A DNA stretch of 64,000 nt from Myroides sp. WP-1 (GCF_014145635.1 NZ_JACHTC010000002.1:124001-188000); one strand, 5' to 3'. Shown: positions 1 through 11,554, numbered from the stretch's first letter. Numbers and translations are program-made. Notes: generated from the letters alone by a model not told the origin.

Positions 1-297
1 GGTGAAATTCAAATGGACTTTGCGTTGAATAATGACATGCTAAAGTCTAAATTTCCATTCTCTAAACTTGTGAATAAAAAGGTAAATACACTTGTTTTTC
101 CAAACTTAGATTCAGCTAACATTACGTATAAAATGTTGAAAGAATTGAATAAAGCTACTTCAATTGGTCCAATTATTATGGGTCTTGAAAAAGCTGTTCA
201 CATCTTTCAATTAGGTGCTAGTGTTGATGAAATGGTCAATATGACAGCTGTTGCTGTGGTAGATGCTCAAGTAAGAGAGAGCCGCAAGAAAAAATAA
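1..297 (+). CDS. maeB: NADP-dependent malic enzyme, C-terminal end (5' partial)
   Basis: Only the last 98 codons are present; the frame is open from base 1, so the gene begins upstream of the window. The visible part matches the C-terminal phosphate acetyltransferase-like domain of large bacterial MaeB malic enzymes: a stretch of the type FPFSKLVNKKVNTLVFPNL, then a SANITYKMLKEL helix and an IGPIIMGLEKAVHIFQLG core, ending in VDAQ. In the family, the missing N-terminal part decarboxylates malate to pyruvate with NADP, and the phosphotransacetylase-like tail is regulatory and lacks its own transferase activity. A phosphotransacetylase (Pta) is the alternative reading and cannot be fully excluded from the tail alone, but the wording and the neighbouring ruvA-sprA order fit flavobacterial maeB. 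No strong terminator follows. Confidence 0.8.
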   Translation, partial: GEIQMDFALNNDMLKSKFPFSKLVNKKVNTLVFPNLDSANITYKMLKELNKATSIGPIIMGLEKAVHIFQLGASVDEMVNMTAVAVVDAQVRESRKKK

Positions 298-364
298 AAA
301 ACCAAAATAAAAATCTTCCTTGGTTTGCCAATCATTATGTTAGTAAATAGTTAAAATTATTTAC

Positions 365-372
365 TATTTTTG
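365..372 (+). promoter_or_regulatory. Candidate -7 box (TATTTTTG) upstream of ruvA
   Basis: The octamer fits the Bacteroidota -7 consensus TAnnTTTG and lies 16 nt before the ruvA start. I see no TTG at the ideal -33 distance, so only half of the promoter is supported. Confidence 0.35.
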
Positions 373-388
373 ATGAAAATTAGATAGT

Positions 389-970
389 ATGATTGCGCAG
401 ATTCAAGGAAGATTAATTGAAAAAACACCTACCGAAGTAATTGTGGATTGCCACGGGGTAGGGTATCAAATAAATATATCACTGTATACATATTCGCTTA
501 TAGGGAATGCTGAAAGCCTAAAGTTGTATACTTTTCTACAAATTAAAGAGGACGCGCATACCTTATTCGGATTTATTGATAAAGTAGAGCGCGAGCTATT
601 TAAACTTCTTATCTCCGTATCTGGAGTTGGTGGTAATACCGCCCGTAATATCTTATCTTCTACAACACCCAAAGAATTATTGCAAATGATTGCCAATGCT
701 GATGCAAAGGGCATTCAGCGTATCAAAGGGATTGGTGCAAAAACAGCACAGCGAATTATTCTCGACTTGCAAGAAAAAGTACTGAAACTTTATAATATTG
801 ATGAAGTTTTGCCAACAATTAACAATACAAATGCCGATGAAGCGTTATCTGCTTTAGAGGTACTTGGTTTTGTACGCAAAACAGCTGAAAAAGTGGTGGA
901 TGCTATTTTGAAAGCTAACCCAGAAGCTTCTGTTGAAGATATTATTAAACAAGCATTAAAAAAATTGTAA
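389..970 (+). CDS. ruvA: Holliday junction branch migration protein RuvA
   Basis: This 193-residue protein has the full RuvA layout and normal length. It starts with an OB-fold domain (MIAQIQGRLIEKTP, then VIVDCHGVGYQI). Two helix-hairpin-helix motifs that bind DNA backbone follow at about residues 72-85 (SVSGVGGNTARNIL) and 108-122 (IQRIKGIGAKTAQRI). A short C-terminal three-helix domain (ALSALEVLGF near residue 155) contacts the RuvB motor. RuvA tetramers bind four-way junctions and load RuvB for branch migration during recombination repair. The stop lies 3 bp before the SprA start, so the two are probably co-transcribed although they are functionally unrelated; this pairing is familiar in Flavobacteria. 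Confidence 0.96.
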   Translation: MIAQIQGRLIEKTPTEVIVDCHGVGYQINISLYTYSLIGNAESLKLYTFLQIKEDAHTLFGFIDKVERELFKLLISVSGVGGNTARNILSSTTPKELLQMIANADAKGIQRIKGIGAKTAQRIILDLQEKVLKLYNIDEVLPTINNTNADEALSALEVLGFVRKTAEKVVDAILKANPEASVEDIIKQALKKL

Positions 971-973
971 GTC

Positions 974-3900
974 TTGGGAGATTTCTTTGTTTTTCACCGA
1001 AAGTTAGCGTTGTGTTTACTTTTTATTTTATGTGGTGTTCTACCTGGAGCCGCACAAAATACGCTATTGAATCAACCGAATGATTCTATTGCACAACCTG
1101 CTTATGATTTTGGTAAGGTAGAATTACCAGATCCCGAAATTATCAAGGAATCTTATCGCTATGATCCTCTAACGGATCAATATTACTACGCTAAAGTAGT
1201 GGGCGATTATAACCTGAGTTTACCTCTTATTCTTTCTCGTAAAGAATACGAGAAAATACTGATGCGTGCAGAAATGCGTCGCTATTTTTCACAAAAATTC
1301 AATGCCGTTAACGGAACCTTAGAGGATGAACAAGCGCAACGAGATATGTTGCCGCGTTATTACGTGAATTCTAAATTGTTTTCTGGGATCTTCGGATCAA
1401 ATGAAATTGATGTAAAACCTACAGGATCTGTTGAGTTTGATATGGGAATTCGCCATACTAAACAAGAAAATCCATTGATGTCTAGCCGAAATAGAAAGTC
1501 AACAACTTTTGATTTCGACCAGCGAATCAGTATGGGATTACAAGGAATGGTTGGAACGCGCTTAGCAGTGAACGCTAATTATGATACGCAAGCGAGTTTT
1601 GACTTTCAAAATATCATGAAGTTAGAATACAGCCCAGACGAAGATGATATTGTTCAGAAAGTAGAAGTAGGGAACGTAAGTATGCCAATCAGTGGATCGT
1701 TAATTCGTGGTGCTCAAAGTTTATTTGGAGTAAAAACGGAATTGAAATTTGGTAAAACTACAATTACGGGAATCTTTTCTGAACAAAAATCTCAAACAAC
1801 TTCTGTCAATGCAGAAGGTGGCGGGATGTTGGAAGATTTCGAAATGTACGCGTTGGATTACGATGAGGATCGACATTTCTTCTTATCTCAATACTTTAGA
1901 AGTAAGTATGACGAAGCGCTGAAAAATTATCCTTACGTTAACTCTAGGGTGAGAATTACTCGTGTGGAAGTTTGGGTAACCAACCGCTATAACCGAGTGA
2001 GTCAGACCAATAACAATTTGCGAAATATTGTGGCCATCCAAGATCTTGGAGAAGGTTTTTTGCGCAATGTAAAACCTGAAATGATTTTCTCACCTCGTGT
2101 AGATCCTGCTGCTTTTGTATTGAATAAAACAATTGATGCGCCAGTAGATAACAAGAATAACCAATATGATCCAGGAAAAATAGGAAGTAACTATTTGACT
2201 CAAGCAATTCGTACCTCAGGAATTGGCGGAAGTGGTTTTACAAATAATGTGCAAGAAGGGTTAGATTATGCTCGTCTAGAAAGTGCGAGAAAATTAAGTC
2301 CTAATGAGTTTACCTTTCACCCTCAATTGGGATATATCTCCCTACAACAACGCTTGTCTAATGACGAGGTATTAGCCGTAGCGTTCCAATATACAATTGG
2401 AGATAAAGTATATCAAGTAGGAGAATTTGGTACAGACGGTGGAAGCTCAAACGTTGATACAAATATACCAGGGCAAACAGATCCAGATGCGACAGTGCCC
2501 TTGGCACAAGCGCTTGTCGTAAAAATGTTGAAGAGTTCGTTAACCTTAACGAGCGCACCTGTTTGGAATTTGATGATGAAGAATATCTATCAGATTCCAA
2601 ATGCAATGAATATTTCGCAAGATAAGTTTCGCTTCAATCTTCTTTATACAGATCCGAGTCCACTCAACTATATTAGTCAAGCAGGAGATACCCCTCTTCC
2701 AGAAGGAGTAGAGCGTACTCCATTATTAAAAGTATTTCATTTAGACCGTTTAGATTCATCCAATAACCCACAAAATGGAGGAGATGGATTTTTCGATTAC
2801 CTGCCACAAGGAAGCGCAGCAAATGGACTAGATCCCAATACGGGAAGTTTTAACAATAACAATAACGGAGGATATGGTGGAAATAGTGGCTATGGCGGCT
2901 ATGGAAATAACTCCAACCAAAATCAGTACAACAGCAATACCTTTGATGGTATTACTATTGACGCTGTAAATGGTCGTATTATCTTTACTACTGTCGAACC
3001 ATTTGGTTCATATCTTTTCGACAAATTGAAAGGCAAAGTAGAGGAAGATTATGAAACACAAGCCAGCTACAACAGCAACCAAAAGAAATATGTGTTTAGA
3101 GAACTATATGCTAATACAAAATCATCTGCAATCCGCAATCAAAGTAGCAAGAATAAATTCCAATTAAAAGGAAAATATTCGAGTGTAAGTGGACAGGGAA
3201 TTCCAATCGGAGCATTTAATATTGCGCCAGGATCTGTAATAGTTAATGCAGGTGGTCGCGTGTTGACAGAAGGAGTAGATTATACTGTTGACTATACTGG
3301 TGGCCGTGTAATGATCTTAGATGAAGCTTTGTTGGCGTCTAATACACCTATTAATATTTCAGTTGAAAACAATACCATGTTTGGTCAACAAACCAAGCGC
3401 TTTTTCGGATTAAACATCGATCACCAATTTAGTAAAGACTTTAAAATTGGCGGTACATTTTTACGTCTATCGGAAAAACCAATGACGCATAAAACGGTTT
3501 ACGGACAAGAATCTGTAAACAATACCATTTGGGGATTCAATATGCAGTACTCGACAGAAGTGCCCTTCTTAACCAGAATGGTGAATAAGTTACCCAATAT
3601 TGATACTGATGTTGAATCGAGAATTTCGCTTCGAGGTGAATTTGCCTACTTACAGCCAGATGCATCGAAGAACGATCAAATGAATGGAGAAGCTACGGTT
3701 TATATTGATGACTTTGAAGGGGCGCAATCGCGTATTGATATTCGATCTCCTTTGGCTTGGAAATTGTCGAGTACACCTGTTGGCTTCTTTAAAAAAGATA
3801 GCAATACATATGAAGATCCCAATCAATTACCACAATCATTAGAGGATGGATTCCGAAGAGGAAAACTATCTTGGTATACAATTGATCCTACGTTTTATGT

Positions 3901-6900
3901 AGGAGCAAAACCATCTGGTGTTGGAGATCGCGATATGTCGTCTAATAGAACGAGACGTATTTACAGTGAAGAGTTATTTGCAACCAAAGACATTGCTTAC
4001 GGAGAAAGTAGAGTAATCACTACCTTGGATATGACATACTATCCAGAAGAACGAGGACCATACAACTTTAACCCAGAGTTTTTACAAGGATTGAAATCTA
4101 AAACTCCACGTAAAAACTGGGGAGGTGTAATGAGAGGTTTGGCAACAACCAACTTTGAACAAGCTAATATAGAATTTGTTGAATTTTGGGTGTTAGATCC
4201 TTATGTAGGTCGTTCAAATGACGTGATTAACCAGCGAAATGATGGTGAACTTCGCTTGAACTTTGGATTTATTTCTGAGGATATCTTGCGCGATGGATAC
4301 AAACAATATGAAAACGGTTTGCCAGGAGTTGGAAGTACGGTTGCCACAATTGAAACGATTTGGGGGAAAGTGCCTGCTGCGCCATCTCTAATTTACGCCT
4401 TTGATGTCAATTCGGAAAGTAGACGTTTACAAGACGTCGGATTGGACGGATTAGGCGATGAAGACGAAAAAATAAAATTTAAAGATTTTGCTGGTTTCCC
4501 TGATCCAGCAGCAGATAATTTTGTACACTACTTAGACGCTGAAGGGGGAATCTTAGAACGCTATAAAGATTACAATGGATTAGAAGGAAATTCACCTGCT
4601 TCTGGAACAAGAGGAGGAAATAATCAACCCGATGCAGAAGATATTGATGGTGACAATACCATGAATACCATCGATGCTTATTTTGAATATGCCGTAAAAA
4701 TTAAACCTAACCCAGAGGTTGGTGAAAACTATGTAACCGATATTCGAAATACTACAGCGCAGCTAGCAGATGGATCAGTTACACCTGTACGTTGGGTACA
4801 ATACAAAATTCCGATTGACGAGAATGGTAAAAAAATCGGAATGATCGACGATTTTAGATCCATGCGTTTTATGCGTATGTATTTAACAGGATTTGAAAGC
4901 GACGTGACCTTGCGTTTTGGAAGTTTAGATTTAGTGCGTTCTGACTGGAGAAGATACAATGCAAGTTTGCAAAATGACAAGGATAATAACCCGATGCCAT
5001 TAAGACCGAATACAGGATTTGATGTTACTTCAGTGGGAGTTCAGGATAACTATGATAGAAAACCTATACCCTATGTTGTACCTCCAGGAGTGAAACGCGA
5101 ACAGTATTACGTAAACAATACAGTAGTCGCTCAAAATGAGCAATCGTTATCGCTAAAAGTATATCCTGTTGAACCAGGAAAAACACCAGACGGATTAGCA
5201 CCAGGTGACTCAAGAGGAGTGTATAAAAACTTTAATTTAGACCTTCGTCGTTACAATAAACTGAGAATGTTTATCCACGCGGAAGCACTTGAAAATAGTG
5301 CAGTTCGTTTGAGAGATGACGAAATGGTAGCCTTTATTCGATTGGGAACAGATATTACAGATAACTTCTATCAGATTGAAATCCCATTAAAAGTAACCAA
5401 CTTAGGTGAATCAAACCCCGATTTGATTTGGCCAGAAGCGAATGAATTAGAATTGAGATTAGAACTTTTGACGAAGTTGAAAGTGCTATTCATGAATGAA
5501 GTAGGAAATCAAGAAAGATTAACTGATATCTTCTTCAAGGAAGAAGAAGAATTGTCAAGTGGAGCTTCGCGTCCAAATAAATTGCGCTATGGTATTAAGG
5601 GGAATCCAAACTTTGGAAACGTTCGCGTGATCATGATTGGATTGCGAAATGATTTGGATCGCGTTGGGGCTACAGGTGATTTAGCTGGAGAATTCTGGTT
5701 TGATGAATTGAGAATGTCCGATATGGATAACAAAGGAGGATGGGCAGCTACCTTGAGTATGGATGCCAATATCGCCGACTTTGCCAATATCTCCGCAACG
5801 GGAATGAAGCGAACCATCGGATTTGGTGGTTTGGAACAAGGACCTAACCAACGAAGTAAAGAAGAGTTTAAATCGTACAGTATTGTAACAAATGTCAATT
5901 TAGGACAATTACTTCCTAAAGATTGGAGAATTAATCTACCGTTCAACTATGCGATTAGTGAAGAGTTTATTGTGCCAGAATTTGACCCTGCCAACCCAGA
6001 TGTCAAGTTGAAAACAATGAAATCAGTTTCTCCTTCTTCGGCAATAGCAGAGGAAATTGAAAAACGAGCTACAGATTATACCAAGCGTAGAAGTATCAAC
6101 TTTATTGGAGTAAACAAACAGAAAAATCCAGAAAGTAAAAAGAGAATATACGACATTGAAAATATTACCCTTTCTCATTCGTATAATGAAGTAATTCACC
6201 ATGATTTTGAAGTGGAGTCTATGATCGATCAGCAAACGCGTTCGTCTTTAGAGTACACCTATAGTTTTGAAACAAAACCTGTAGAACCTTTTAAAAAGGT
6301 GAACTTTATGAAGGGAAGATATTGGCAAGTATTGAAGGATTTTAACTTCAATTATTTACCGTCAAACATTATGTTTAGCAGTAATATTATGCGTCAATAC
6401 AACCGTCAGCAATATCGCTTAATTGATGTAGAAGGAATCGGATTAGATCCCTTGTATAGACGTAATTATTATTTCAATTACAACTATGGGTTCAATTTTG
6501 ATTTAACCAAATCTCTGCGTCTAAATTATGTAGGAGGAAGTAATAATATCGTTCGAAACTACTTTGATAGCCAATATAATGTTATTGAAAGTAACACCAT
6601 TTGGGATGACTATTTCAATACGGGAGAACCGAATCAGTTTACGCAACAAATAACGTTGAACTACGATTTGCCAATCAATAAAATACCGTTCTTAGCCTTT
6701 GTTCGATCTACTTACGCTTATACAGGAACGTATAATTGGCAACGTGCTTCTGATGCATTTAGTGAAATTGAGTTTGAAGGAATGAACTACAGTTTAGGGA
6801 ATACAATTCAAAATTCACGCAATCAACAGCTGAATACAACCTTTAGTATGGAAACACTATATCGCTATGTTGGTTTAGTGAAGAGCAATAAAAACAAACA

Positions 6901-8338
6901 GACAACAGCGAAAAAAGCAGCGATTGTTCCGGGGCAAAAAGTGGTACAAACCAAAGGAAATGAAAAAGAAGGTGCGGGTACGGCATGGAAAGATTTTGCA
7001 GTTGGTTTATTGACGTCATTAAAAACGGTTCAAGTTAACTATTCAGAAAATAGCAGCACAGTTTTACCAGGTTATATGCCAAGTGTTGGATTCTTTGGAA
7101 CGGCAAAACCAACAATGGGATTTGTGTTTGGAGATCAGTCTGATGTGAGATATAAGGCAGCTAATAATGGATATCTAACCGATTTCCCTGAGTTTAACCA
7201 AGAGTTTACTCAAGTAACAAACAAAGCGCTGAATTTTACAGCTAGTTTAAGTCCTATTCCTGATTTGACTATCGACGTTACGGGACGAAGAATGAAGTCA
7301 GAAAACTATTCAGAACAGTTTCAGGTTGTCGATAACGAATACTTGTCTCAATCGCCATATAATTACGGGAATTTCAATATTTCGACGATTATGTTAGGAA
7401 GCGCATTTTCTAGTAATTCACTAGAATACTCCGAAGCATTTGAGCAAATGAAAGAAAATCGTTTGACTATTGCTAATCGTTTGGCAACGGCAAGAGGAAT
7501 CGATTTGAGCAATCCAAATAACATTGATGCAGATGGCTTTCCCATTGGTTACAGCAAAGGCAATCAGGAAGTGTTATTGCCTGCATTTTTAGCAGCCTAT
7601 ACAGGAAAAGGAGCCAGCAGTGTATCGACTAGTATGTTTAGAGATATTCCATTGCCAAACTGGACGATGCGCTATACAGGATTAATGCGTATTCCTTGGA
7701 TCAAGGATAAATTTAGACGATTTTCTCTTCATCATGGTTATACGGCAACGTATGCTTTAGGTTCGTTCACATCGAATTTTGAGTACCAAGCCAATCCTAA
7801 TGAGATTAATCAATATGGAAATTTTCCAGCTAAAACAGTGGTTAATAATGCAATTCTAACAGAGCAATTCAACCCGTTGATTCGCTTTGATATGGAAACA
7901 AAATCGGCGATTAAAATTTTAGCTGAAGTTCGCAAAGATAGAACCTTGGCCTTGAGTTTTGACAACAACTTATTGACGGAGACTATAGGGCACGATTACG
8001 TGATTGGACTGGGGTATCGCATTAAGAATGTAGGTTTCAATTCCATGTATGCAAATAACGGAATGGGCGGACGTATTGAAAGTGATATCAATATCAAGGT
8101 CGATTTAACCCTAAGTCAAAGAGAAACTATTGTACGTTATTTGGATTATAACAACAACCAAGTAGGAGGAGGACAAGATATGTGGAAGTTGTTAATCACT
8201 GCCGATTACATGTTGAGCAAGAACTTAACGGCTATATTCTTCTACGATCATTCGTTCTCGAAAGCCGTGATTTCAACAATGTATCCGATAACTAATATTC
8301 GCACGGGATTAACGATGCGATATAGTTTTGGAAATTAG
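974..8338 (+). CDS. sprA: T9SS outer-membrane translocon protein SprA (Sov homologue)
   Basis: This 2454-residue protein is the size of the SprA/Sov family, whose members form a very large single-chain beta-barrel that is the outer-membrane channel of type IX secretion. A hydrophobic signal peptide ([18 protein letters not shown]) ends near residue 27. Most of the body is alternating aromatic and polar strands typical of outer-membrane barrels, for example [14 protein letters not shown] and [12 protein letters not shown] low-complexity Asn/Gly-rich loop lies at about residues 630-655. The start is a TTG 3 bp after the ruvA stop; no ATG or GTG lies between the ruvA stop and the signal peptide, so TTG is the best choice. 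Cargo for this channel is plausibly encoded in the window at 25.3, 43.6 and 56.0 kb. gcvH follows from its own promoter. Identity is clear from size and family wording. Confidence 0.95.
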   Translation: MGDFFVFHRKLALCLLFILCGVLPGAAQNTLLNQPNDSIAQPAYDFGKVELPDPEIIKESYRYDPLTDQYYYAKVVGDYNLSLPLILSRKEYEKILMRAEMRRYFSQKFNAVNGTLEDEQAQRDMLPRYYVNSKLFSGIFGSNEIDVKPTGSVEFDMGIRHTKQENPLMSSRNRKSTTFDFDQRISMGLQGMVGTRLAVNANYDTQASFDFQNIMKLEYSPDEDDIVQKVEVGNVSMPISGSLIRGAQSLFGVKTELKFGKTTITGIFSEQKSQTTSVNAEGGGMLEDFEMYALDYDEDRHFFLSQYFRSKYDEALKNYPYVNSRVRITRVEVWVTNRYNRVSQTNNNLRNIVAIQDLGEGFLRNVKPEMIFSPRVDPAAFVLNKTIDAPVDNKNNQYDPGKIGSNYLTQAIRTSGIGGSGFTNNVQEGLDYARLESARKLSPNEFTFHPQLGYISLQQRLSNDEVLAVAFQYTIGDKVYQVGEFGTDGGSSNVDTNIPGQTDPDATVPLAQALVVKMLKSSLTLTSAPVWNLMMKNIYQIPNAMNISQDKFRFNLLYTDPSPLNYISQAGDTPLPEGVERTPLLKVFHLDRLDSSNNPQNGGDGFFDYLPQGSAANGLDPNTGSFNNNNNGGYGGNSGYGGYGNNSNQNQYNSNTFDGITIDAVNGRIIFTTVEPFGSYLFDKLKGKVEEDYETQASYNSNQKKYVFRELYANTKSSAIRNQSSKNKFQLKGKYSSVSGQGIPIGAFNIAPGSVIVNAGGRVLTEGVDYTVDYTGGRVMILDEALLASNTPINISVENNTMFGQQTKRFFGLNIDHQFSKDFKIGGTFLRLSEKPMTHKTVYGQESVNNTIWGFNMQYSTEVPFLTRMVNKLPNIDTDVESRISLRGEFAYLQPDASKNDQMNGEATVYIDDFEGAQSRIDIRSPLAWKLSSTPVGFFKKDSNTYEDPNQLPQSLEDGFRRGKLSWYTIDPTFYVGAKPSGVGDRDMSSNRTRRIYSEELFATKDIAYGESRVITTLDMTYYPEERGPYNFNPEFLQGLKSKTPRKNWGGVMRGLATTNFEQANIEFVEFWVLDPYVGRSNDVINQRNDGELRLNFGFISEDILRDGYKQYENGLPGVGSTVATIETIWGKVPAAPSLIYAFDVNSESRRLQDVGLDGLGDEDEKIKFKDFAGFPDPAADNFVHYLDAEGGILERYKDYNGLEGNSPASGTRGGNNQPDAEDIDGDNTMNTIDAYFEYAVKIKPNPEVGENYVTDIRNTTAQLADGSVTPVRWVQYKIPIDENGKKIGMIDDFRSMRFMRMYLTGFESDVTLRFGSLDLVRSDWRRYNASLQNDKDNNPMPLRPNTGFDVTSVGVQDNYDRKPIPYVVPPGVKREQYYVNNTVVAQNEQSLSLKVYPVEPGKTPDGLAPGDSRGVYKNFNLDLRRYNKLRMFIHAEALENSAVRLRDDEMVAFIRLGTDITDNFYQIEIPLKVTNLGESNPDLIWPEANELELRLELLTKLKVLFMNEVGNQERLTDIFFKEEEELSSGASRPNKLRYGIKGNPNFGNVRVIMIGLRNDLDRVGATGDLAGEFWFDELRMSDMDNKGGWAATLSMDANIADFANISATGMKRTIGFGGLEQGPNQRSKEEFKSYSIVTNVNLGQLLPKDWRINLPFNYAISEEFIVPEFDPANPDVKLKTMKSVSPSSAIAEEIEKRATDYTKRRSINFIGVNKQKNPESKKRIYDIENITLSHSYNEVIHHDFEVESMIDQQTRSSLEYTYSFETKPVEPFKKVNFMKGRYWQVLKDFNFNYLPSNIMFSSNIMRQYNRQQYRLIDVEGIGLDPLYRRNYYFNYNYGFNFDLTKSLRLNYVGGSNNIVRNYFDSQYNVIESNTIWDDYFNTGEPNQFTQQITLNYDLPINKIPFLAFVRSTYAYTGTYNWQRASDAFSEIEFEGMNYSLGNTIQNSRNQQLNTTFSMETLYRYVGLVKSNKNKQTTAKKAAIVPGQKVVQTKGNEKEGAGTAWKDFAVGLLTSLKTVQVNYSENSSTVLPGYMPSVGFFGTAKPTMGFVFGDQSDVRYKAANNGYLTDFPEFNQEFTQVTNKALNFTASLSPIPDLTIDVTGRRMKSENYSEQFQVVDNEYLSQSPYNYGNFNISTIMLGSAFSSNSLEYSEAFEQMKENRLTIANRLATARGIDLSNPNNIDADGFPIGYSKGNQEVLLPAFLAAYTGKGASSVSTSMFRDIPLPNWTMRYTGLMRIPWIKDKFRRFSLHHGYTATYALGSFTSNFEYQANPNEINQYGNFPAKTVVNNAILTEQFNPLIRFDMETKSAIKILAEVRKDRTLALSFDNNLLTETIGHDYVIGLGYRIKNVGFNSMYANNGMGGRIESDINIKVDLTLSQRETIVRYLDYNNNQVGGGQDMWKLLITADYMLSKNLTAIFFYDHSFSKAVISTMYPITNIRTGLTMRYSFGN

Positions 8339-8344
8339 TCGAAT

Positions 8345-8378
8345 TTGTTTCGAAATACATAAGTTTATTATACATTTG
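8345..8378 (+). promoter_or_regulatory. Promoter for gcvH (TTG - 23 nt - TACATTTG)
   Basis: A TTG at 8345-8347 and a TACATTTG -7 box at 8371-8378 lie between the sprA stop and the gcvH start. The 23-nt spacer is at the long end for Bacteroidota sigma-A promoters. The box sits 18 nt before the ATG at 8397 and inside the upstream extension of that reading frame, which argues against the longer start. Confidence 0.55.
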
Positions 8379-8396
8379 CTAAAAAATAAATACAAA

Positions 8397-8777
8397 ATGA
8401 ATTTACCAGCTAATTTAAAGTACACAAAAGACCACGAGTGGGTAGCTATCGAAGGTGATATTGCTACTGTAGGTATTACAGATTTCGCTCAAAGAGAGTT
8501 AGGAGATATTGTATATGTTGAAGTAGAGACATTAGACCAAACGTTAGATAAAGACGAAGTGTTTGGTACAGTTGAAGCTGTAAAAACAGTATCTGATTTA
8601 TTTTTGCCATTATCAGGTGAAGTAATTGAGTTCAACGAAGGATTAGAGACAGAACCAGAATTAGTTAACCAAGATCCGTATGGAGCTGGATGGATGATTA
8701 AAATTAAAGTTTCTGATTTAAGCGAAGTTGATACTTTGTTGTCAGATGCAGCATATAAAGAATTAATTGGCGCGTAA
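8397..8777 (+). CDS. gcvH: Glycine cleavage system H protein
   Basis: This 126-residue lipoyl carrier shuttles the aminomethyl group between the P, T and L proteins of glycine cleavage. It opens with the family start [15 protein letters not shown]. The lipoylation site is Lys63 in VEAVKTVSD, flanked by GDIVYVEV and [10 protein letters not shown], as in typical H proteins. The reading frame is open to 8328 upstream, but the extra 23 residues are unlike H proteins and overlap the promoter, so the ATG at 8397 is chosen. The other gcv genes are not in this window. The next gene overlaps its last 11 bases. Confidence 0.96.
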   Translation: MNLPANLKYTKDHEWVAIEGDIATVGITDFAQRELGDIVYVEVETLDQTLDKDEVFGTVEAVKTVSDLFLPLSGEVIEFNEGLETEPELVNQDPYGAGWMIKIKVSDLSEVDTLLSDAAYKELIGA

Positions 8778-9153
8778 GTTTTACTTTTTAATAGGCTTAC
8801 TCTGGACATGTTTTATTGTATATGCATGTTTAGCAGAGGCAAGTGCTATACCTAGTACGTCTTACTTTAATTTTCCAAATAGAGATAAAGTAGCACATTT
8901 TACTTTTTATTTTGTTTTTTCTTTGGTGTGGTTTCTGTTTAAAAACAAAAAAAATGCCACAAGAAAGACGAAAATCAGAACAGGAATAGTTATCTTTACT
9001 ATAGCAACGTTCTTAGGTGGATATATTGAAATATGTCAGTATTATTTTACCGAATCAAGAAGTGCAGAATGGGCAGATTTTATTGCGAATTCTTTAGGAA
9101 GTGCAATAGGAATTTTATTTGGTTTACTTATAACAACGCATAAAAAAAAATAG
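8767..9153 (+). CDS. VanZ-like family membrane protein
   Basis: This 128-residue protein has about four membrane segments: residues 5-22, 43-60, 72-92 and 105-123. The pattern [20 protein letters not shown] and the later [15 protein letters not shown] match the VanZ-like domain, named after a teicoplanin-resistance protein whose biochemistry is unknown. The start is TTG inside gcvH, giving an 11-base overlap; the overlap suggests translational coupling. A VanZ-like gene after gcvH is common in Flavobacteria. There is no sign that it gives glycopeptide resistance here. A strong terminator follows directly. Confidence 0.8.
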   Translation: MARKFYFLIGLLWTCFIVYACLAEASAIPSTSYFNFPNRDKVAHFTFYFVFSLVWFLFKNKKNATRKTKIRTGIVIFTIATFLGGYIEICQYYFTESRSAEWADFIANSLGSAIGILFGLLITTHKKK

Positions 9154-9177
9154 AGCCCCAGTTATGGGGCTTTTTTT
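9154..9177 (+). terminator. Rho-independent terminator after the VanZ-like gene
   Basis: A 6-bp stem (AGCCCC / GGGGCT) with a 6-nt loop is followed by a run of T. It starts on the base after the stop codon and closes the ruvA-sprA-gcvH-vanZ group. Confidence 0.85.
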
Positions 9178-9200
9178 ATTAATAAAAAAGTACTTACAAA

Positions 9201-9947
9201 ATGAGAGATTTGAGAGAATTTATGGACTCTACCTATTTGAAGACCGCAGAACAAGCTGGTTTGTCTGAGGTGGATAATAAGAAGGTAGTAACTGACCTGA
9301 TTCAGGAAGCAATCGATGAGCAGTTTAAACTGGCAATGATTAGACCTGAGGAAGTGAAACAGGGGAGAGCTTTAGTCGATCAACATAAAGCAAGTGTTTT
9401 AATAGGTACAGTTATTGATTTTCCTGCTGGAAATGGCGGATTAGAAGCTAAATTAAAAGAGGCCAAACAAGCTGTGGCTGATGGAGTAGATGAGTTGGAC
9501 TACGTTGTGGATTACAAAGCTTTTCAGAAAGGGCTCATTGATCAAGTTAAAGATGAAGTTAAACAATGTACAGCTTACGGTTTACAAGCAGGAAAAGTAG
9601 TGAAATGGATTATTGAAGTTGCTGCGTTATCGAATATGGAAATTGTAAAGTTGACTACCTTGATTAAAAATGTTGTGTTGAGTAACTTTAAAGAAGCAGA
9701 TTACGACAAGGTGTTTGTAAAATCTTCTACAGGTTTCTATAAAACAGAAGGCGGAAAACCCAACGGAGCAACGAAGGAAGCACTTGTATTGATGTTAGAA
9801 AATGCAGGTCCACTACCAGTTAAAGCTGCTGGAGGAATTCGCGATCGAGAAACCGCTCTCGAAATGATCACTTTAGGCGTTAAAAGATTGGGAACTTCTT
9901 CGGCAAAAGTTATTGTTGAGGGGAAGGGAACGGCCGAAAATTATTAA
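9201..9947 (+). CDS. deoC: Deoxyribose-phosphate aldolase
   Basis: This 248-residue class I aldolase splits 2-deoxyribose-5-phosphate into acetaldehyde and glyceraldehyde-3-phosphate in deoxynucleoside breakdown. The Schiff-base lysine is Lys174 in KVFVKSSTGFY, and the second catalytic lysine is Lys208 in PVKAAGGIRD. The DELDYVVDY segment near residue 100 carries the proton-relay aspartate. The first residues (MRDLREFMDSTYLK) contain the expected substrate-proximal start helix. Length is normal for the family. It stands alone between the terminator at 9154 and the heme O synthase gene, with no other deo gene nearby. Confidence 0.95.
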   Translation: MRDLREFMDSTYLKTAEQAGLSEVDNKKVVTDLIQEAIDEQFKLAMIRPEEVKQGRALVDQHKASVLIGTVIDFPAGNGGLEAKLKEAKQAVADGVDELDYVVDYKAFQKGLIDQVKDEVKQCTAYGLQAGKVVKWIIEVAALSNMEIVKLTTLIKNVVLSNFKEADYDKVFVKSSTGFYKTEGGKPNGATKEALVLMLENAGPLPVKAAGGIRDRETALEMITLGVKRLGTSSAKVIVEGKGTAENY

Positions 9948-10014
9948 AAGATTAAAATAAGTGAATATTCAAAGCTCAAACAGATGTTTATAGGTGTAGT
10001 TCTAAAAATTGGAG

Positions 10015-10022
10015 TATATTTG
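10015..10022 (+). promoter_or_regulatory. Candidate -7 box (TATATTTG) upstream of the oxidase block
   Basis: The octamer is a perfect TAnnTTTG match 18 nt before the ctaB start. There is no clean TTG 19 nt upstream, so the -33 part is uncertain. Confidence 0.5.
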
Positions 10023-10039
10023 CAACTCATTAAAAACAA

Positions 10040-10954
10040 ATGAAAACAGCTTTGAATATTTCTTCAGAAAATAAACAATCGGTTTCTATCCTTAAGGAAT
10101 TTAAAGAGATGACTAAGATGGGACTTGCCCTGAGCGTAGTGTTTTCCACTTTGGCAGGTTATGTTTTAGCTGTTCCGGATATTAGAAGCATAAATTATAT
10201 GACCATACTTGCGCTAGCAGTAGGGGGATATTGTATGGTTGGAGCATCAAATGTTTACAATCAAATCATCGAACGCGATTTAGATGCTAAAATGAATCGT
10301 ACGGCTAATCGTCCAATTGCTTCAGGTCGTGTAAAGCCTACTCCAGCTTTTATTTTAGCTGTAGTTTTAACATTGCTTGGAATCGGTATTTTATATGCGA
10401 TTAATCCAAAAACAGCGATGTTTGGAGCAATCTCTATCTTTTTATACACAAGTGTTTATACACCGTTGAAAACCATAACACCATTGTCTGTGTTTGTGGG
10501 AGCTTTTCCGGGGGCTATTCCATTTATGTTAGGATGGGTAGCAGAAACAAATAATTTCGGAATCGAAGCAGGAACACTTTTCCTTATCCAATTCTTTTGG
10601 CAATTCCCACACTTCTGGGCTATAGGATGGTTCTTGTACGACGATTATAAAAGAGGTGGTTTTTCCATGTTGCCAACGGGTAAAAAGGACAATAAAACCT
10701 TAACTCAAATTATTTTGTATACCATTTGGTTAATCATTGTTTCTATTTTTCCAGTGTTCAATGTTACAGGTCGTCTGTATTTAACACCAATTGCCGCGGG
10801 CTTAGTCTTGTTGGCTGGAATTTGGATGCTTACAGCAGCAGTGAAACTCTACAAACAAAGAACGGATAAAGCCGCTCGTGCATTAATGTTGGTAAGTGTA
10901 ACTTACATCTCATTAATTCAGATTATTTATGTATTAGATAAAATTTTGCGATAG
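10040..10954 (+). CDS. ctaB: Protoheme IX farnesyltransferase (heme O synthase)
   Basis: This 304-residue UbiA-family membrane prenyltransferase attaches a farnesyl group to heme b to make heme O, the precursor of heme A for cytochrome oxidase. The aspartate-rich prenyl-diphosphate site is seen at about residues 72-97 (NVYNQIIERDLDAKMNRT followed by RPIASGR). A second conserved loop, WQFPHFWAIGWFLYDDYKRGG, lies near residues 188-208. I count roughly eight or nine hydrophobic segments. It leads a run of oxidase genes (two subunits III, one subunit IV), which supports the role. The cyoE/ctaB name is used interchangeably in the family. Confidence 0.95.
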   Translation: MKTALNISSENKQSVSILKEFKEMTKMGLALSVVFSTLAGYVLAVPDIRSINYMTILALAVGGYCMVGASNVYNQIIERDLDAKMNRTANRPIASGRVKPTPAFILAVVLTLLGIGILYAINPKTAMFGAISIFLYTSVYTPLKTITPLSVFVGAFPGAIPFMLGWVAETNNFGIEAGTLFLIQFFWQFPHFWAIGWFLYDDYKRGGFSMLPTGKKDNKTLTQIILYTIWLIIVSIFPVFNVTGRLYLTPIAAGLVLLAGIWMLTAAVKLYKQRTDKAARALMLVSVTYISLIQIIYVLDKILR

Positions 10955-10969
10955 TTTATACACAAGGAT

Positions 10970-11554
10970 ATGGAAAATATTGTAACACAAGAACAGTACG
11001 AGAAAAAAGGCAGAGCATTGAAGGTAATGCTATTATTTGCTATCGGAAGTATTGCCATGGTGTTTGCTGGGTTAACCAGTGCTTATGTGGTAAGTAAATC
11101 AAGACCTGATTGGTTGACAGATTTTGTTTTACCTCTTGATTTCACCATTAGTACCATTGCAATTGTAATTAGTAGCTTAACCATGCATCTTGCAGTTAAG
11201 GCAACGAAAGAGGGAAATGTTAAAGGAAGTACGATTTATTTAATTTCTACTTTGATTTTAGGTCTCTTATTCGTTTTTTTGCAATTCAAAGGTTTTGGAC
11301 AGGTAATAAGCGAAGGCTATTTCTTCACAGGGAGTGAAAGTACAATTACAACTTCATTTTTATATGTTATTGTAATTGTGCATATTGCACACTTATTTGG
11401 AGGGATGATTTCTTTACTAATAGTAATTTATAATCATTTTAAACAAAAGTATAATCCTGAGCAATACGTTGGAATACAGCTATGTGCGTGGTTCTGGCAT
11501 TTCTTGGATATCCTTTGGGTTTATTTGTTTTTGTTTTTTACATTCTTTAAATAG
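10970..11554 (+). CDS. Cytochrome c oxidase subunit III, short form
   Basis: This 194-residue heme-copper oxidase subunit III has five predicted membrane segments. Recognisable parts are AGLTSAYVVSKSRPDW in the first helix pair, VIVIVHIAHLFGGMISLL in the middle, and the terminal CAWFWHFLDILWVYLFLFF. Subunit III lacks metal centres and stabilises the catalytic subunit I in the cytoplasmic membrane. It lies 15 bp after ctaB and 44 bp before a second, longer subunit III. Two adjacent subunit III genes are seen in other Bacteroidota. The genes for subunits I and II are outside the window. Confidence 0.9.
   Translation: MENIVTQEQYEKKGRALKVMLLFAIGSIAMVFAGLTSAYVVSKSRPDWLTDFVLPLDFTISTIAIVISSLTMHLAVKATKEGNVKGSTIYLISTLILGLLFVFLQFKGFGQVISEGYFFTGSESTITTSFLYVIVIVHIAHLFGGMISLLIVIYNHFKQKYNPEQYVGIQLCAWFWHFLDILWVYLFLFFTFFK

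Noticed and set aside
1..388. A hairpin (AAACCAA / TTGGTTT) after maeB at 299-326 as a terminator
   Set aside because: The stem is only 7 bp, the loop is 14 nt and no T run follows.
8328..8396. Longer start of gcvH
   Set aside because: The added 23 residues are unlike H proteins and overlap a better promoter.
8767..9153. VanZ-like gene as a glycopeptide-resistance determinant
   Set aside because: There are no vanA-type ligase or regulator genes; the family name alone does not show resistance.
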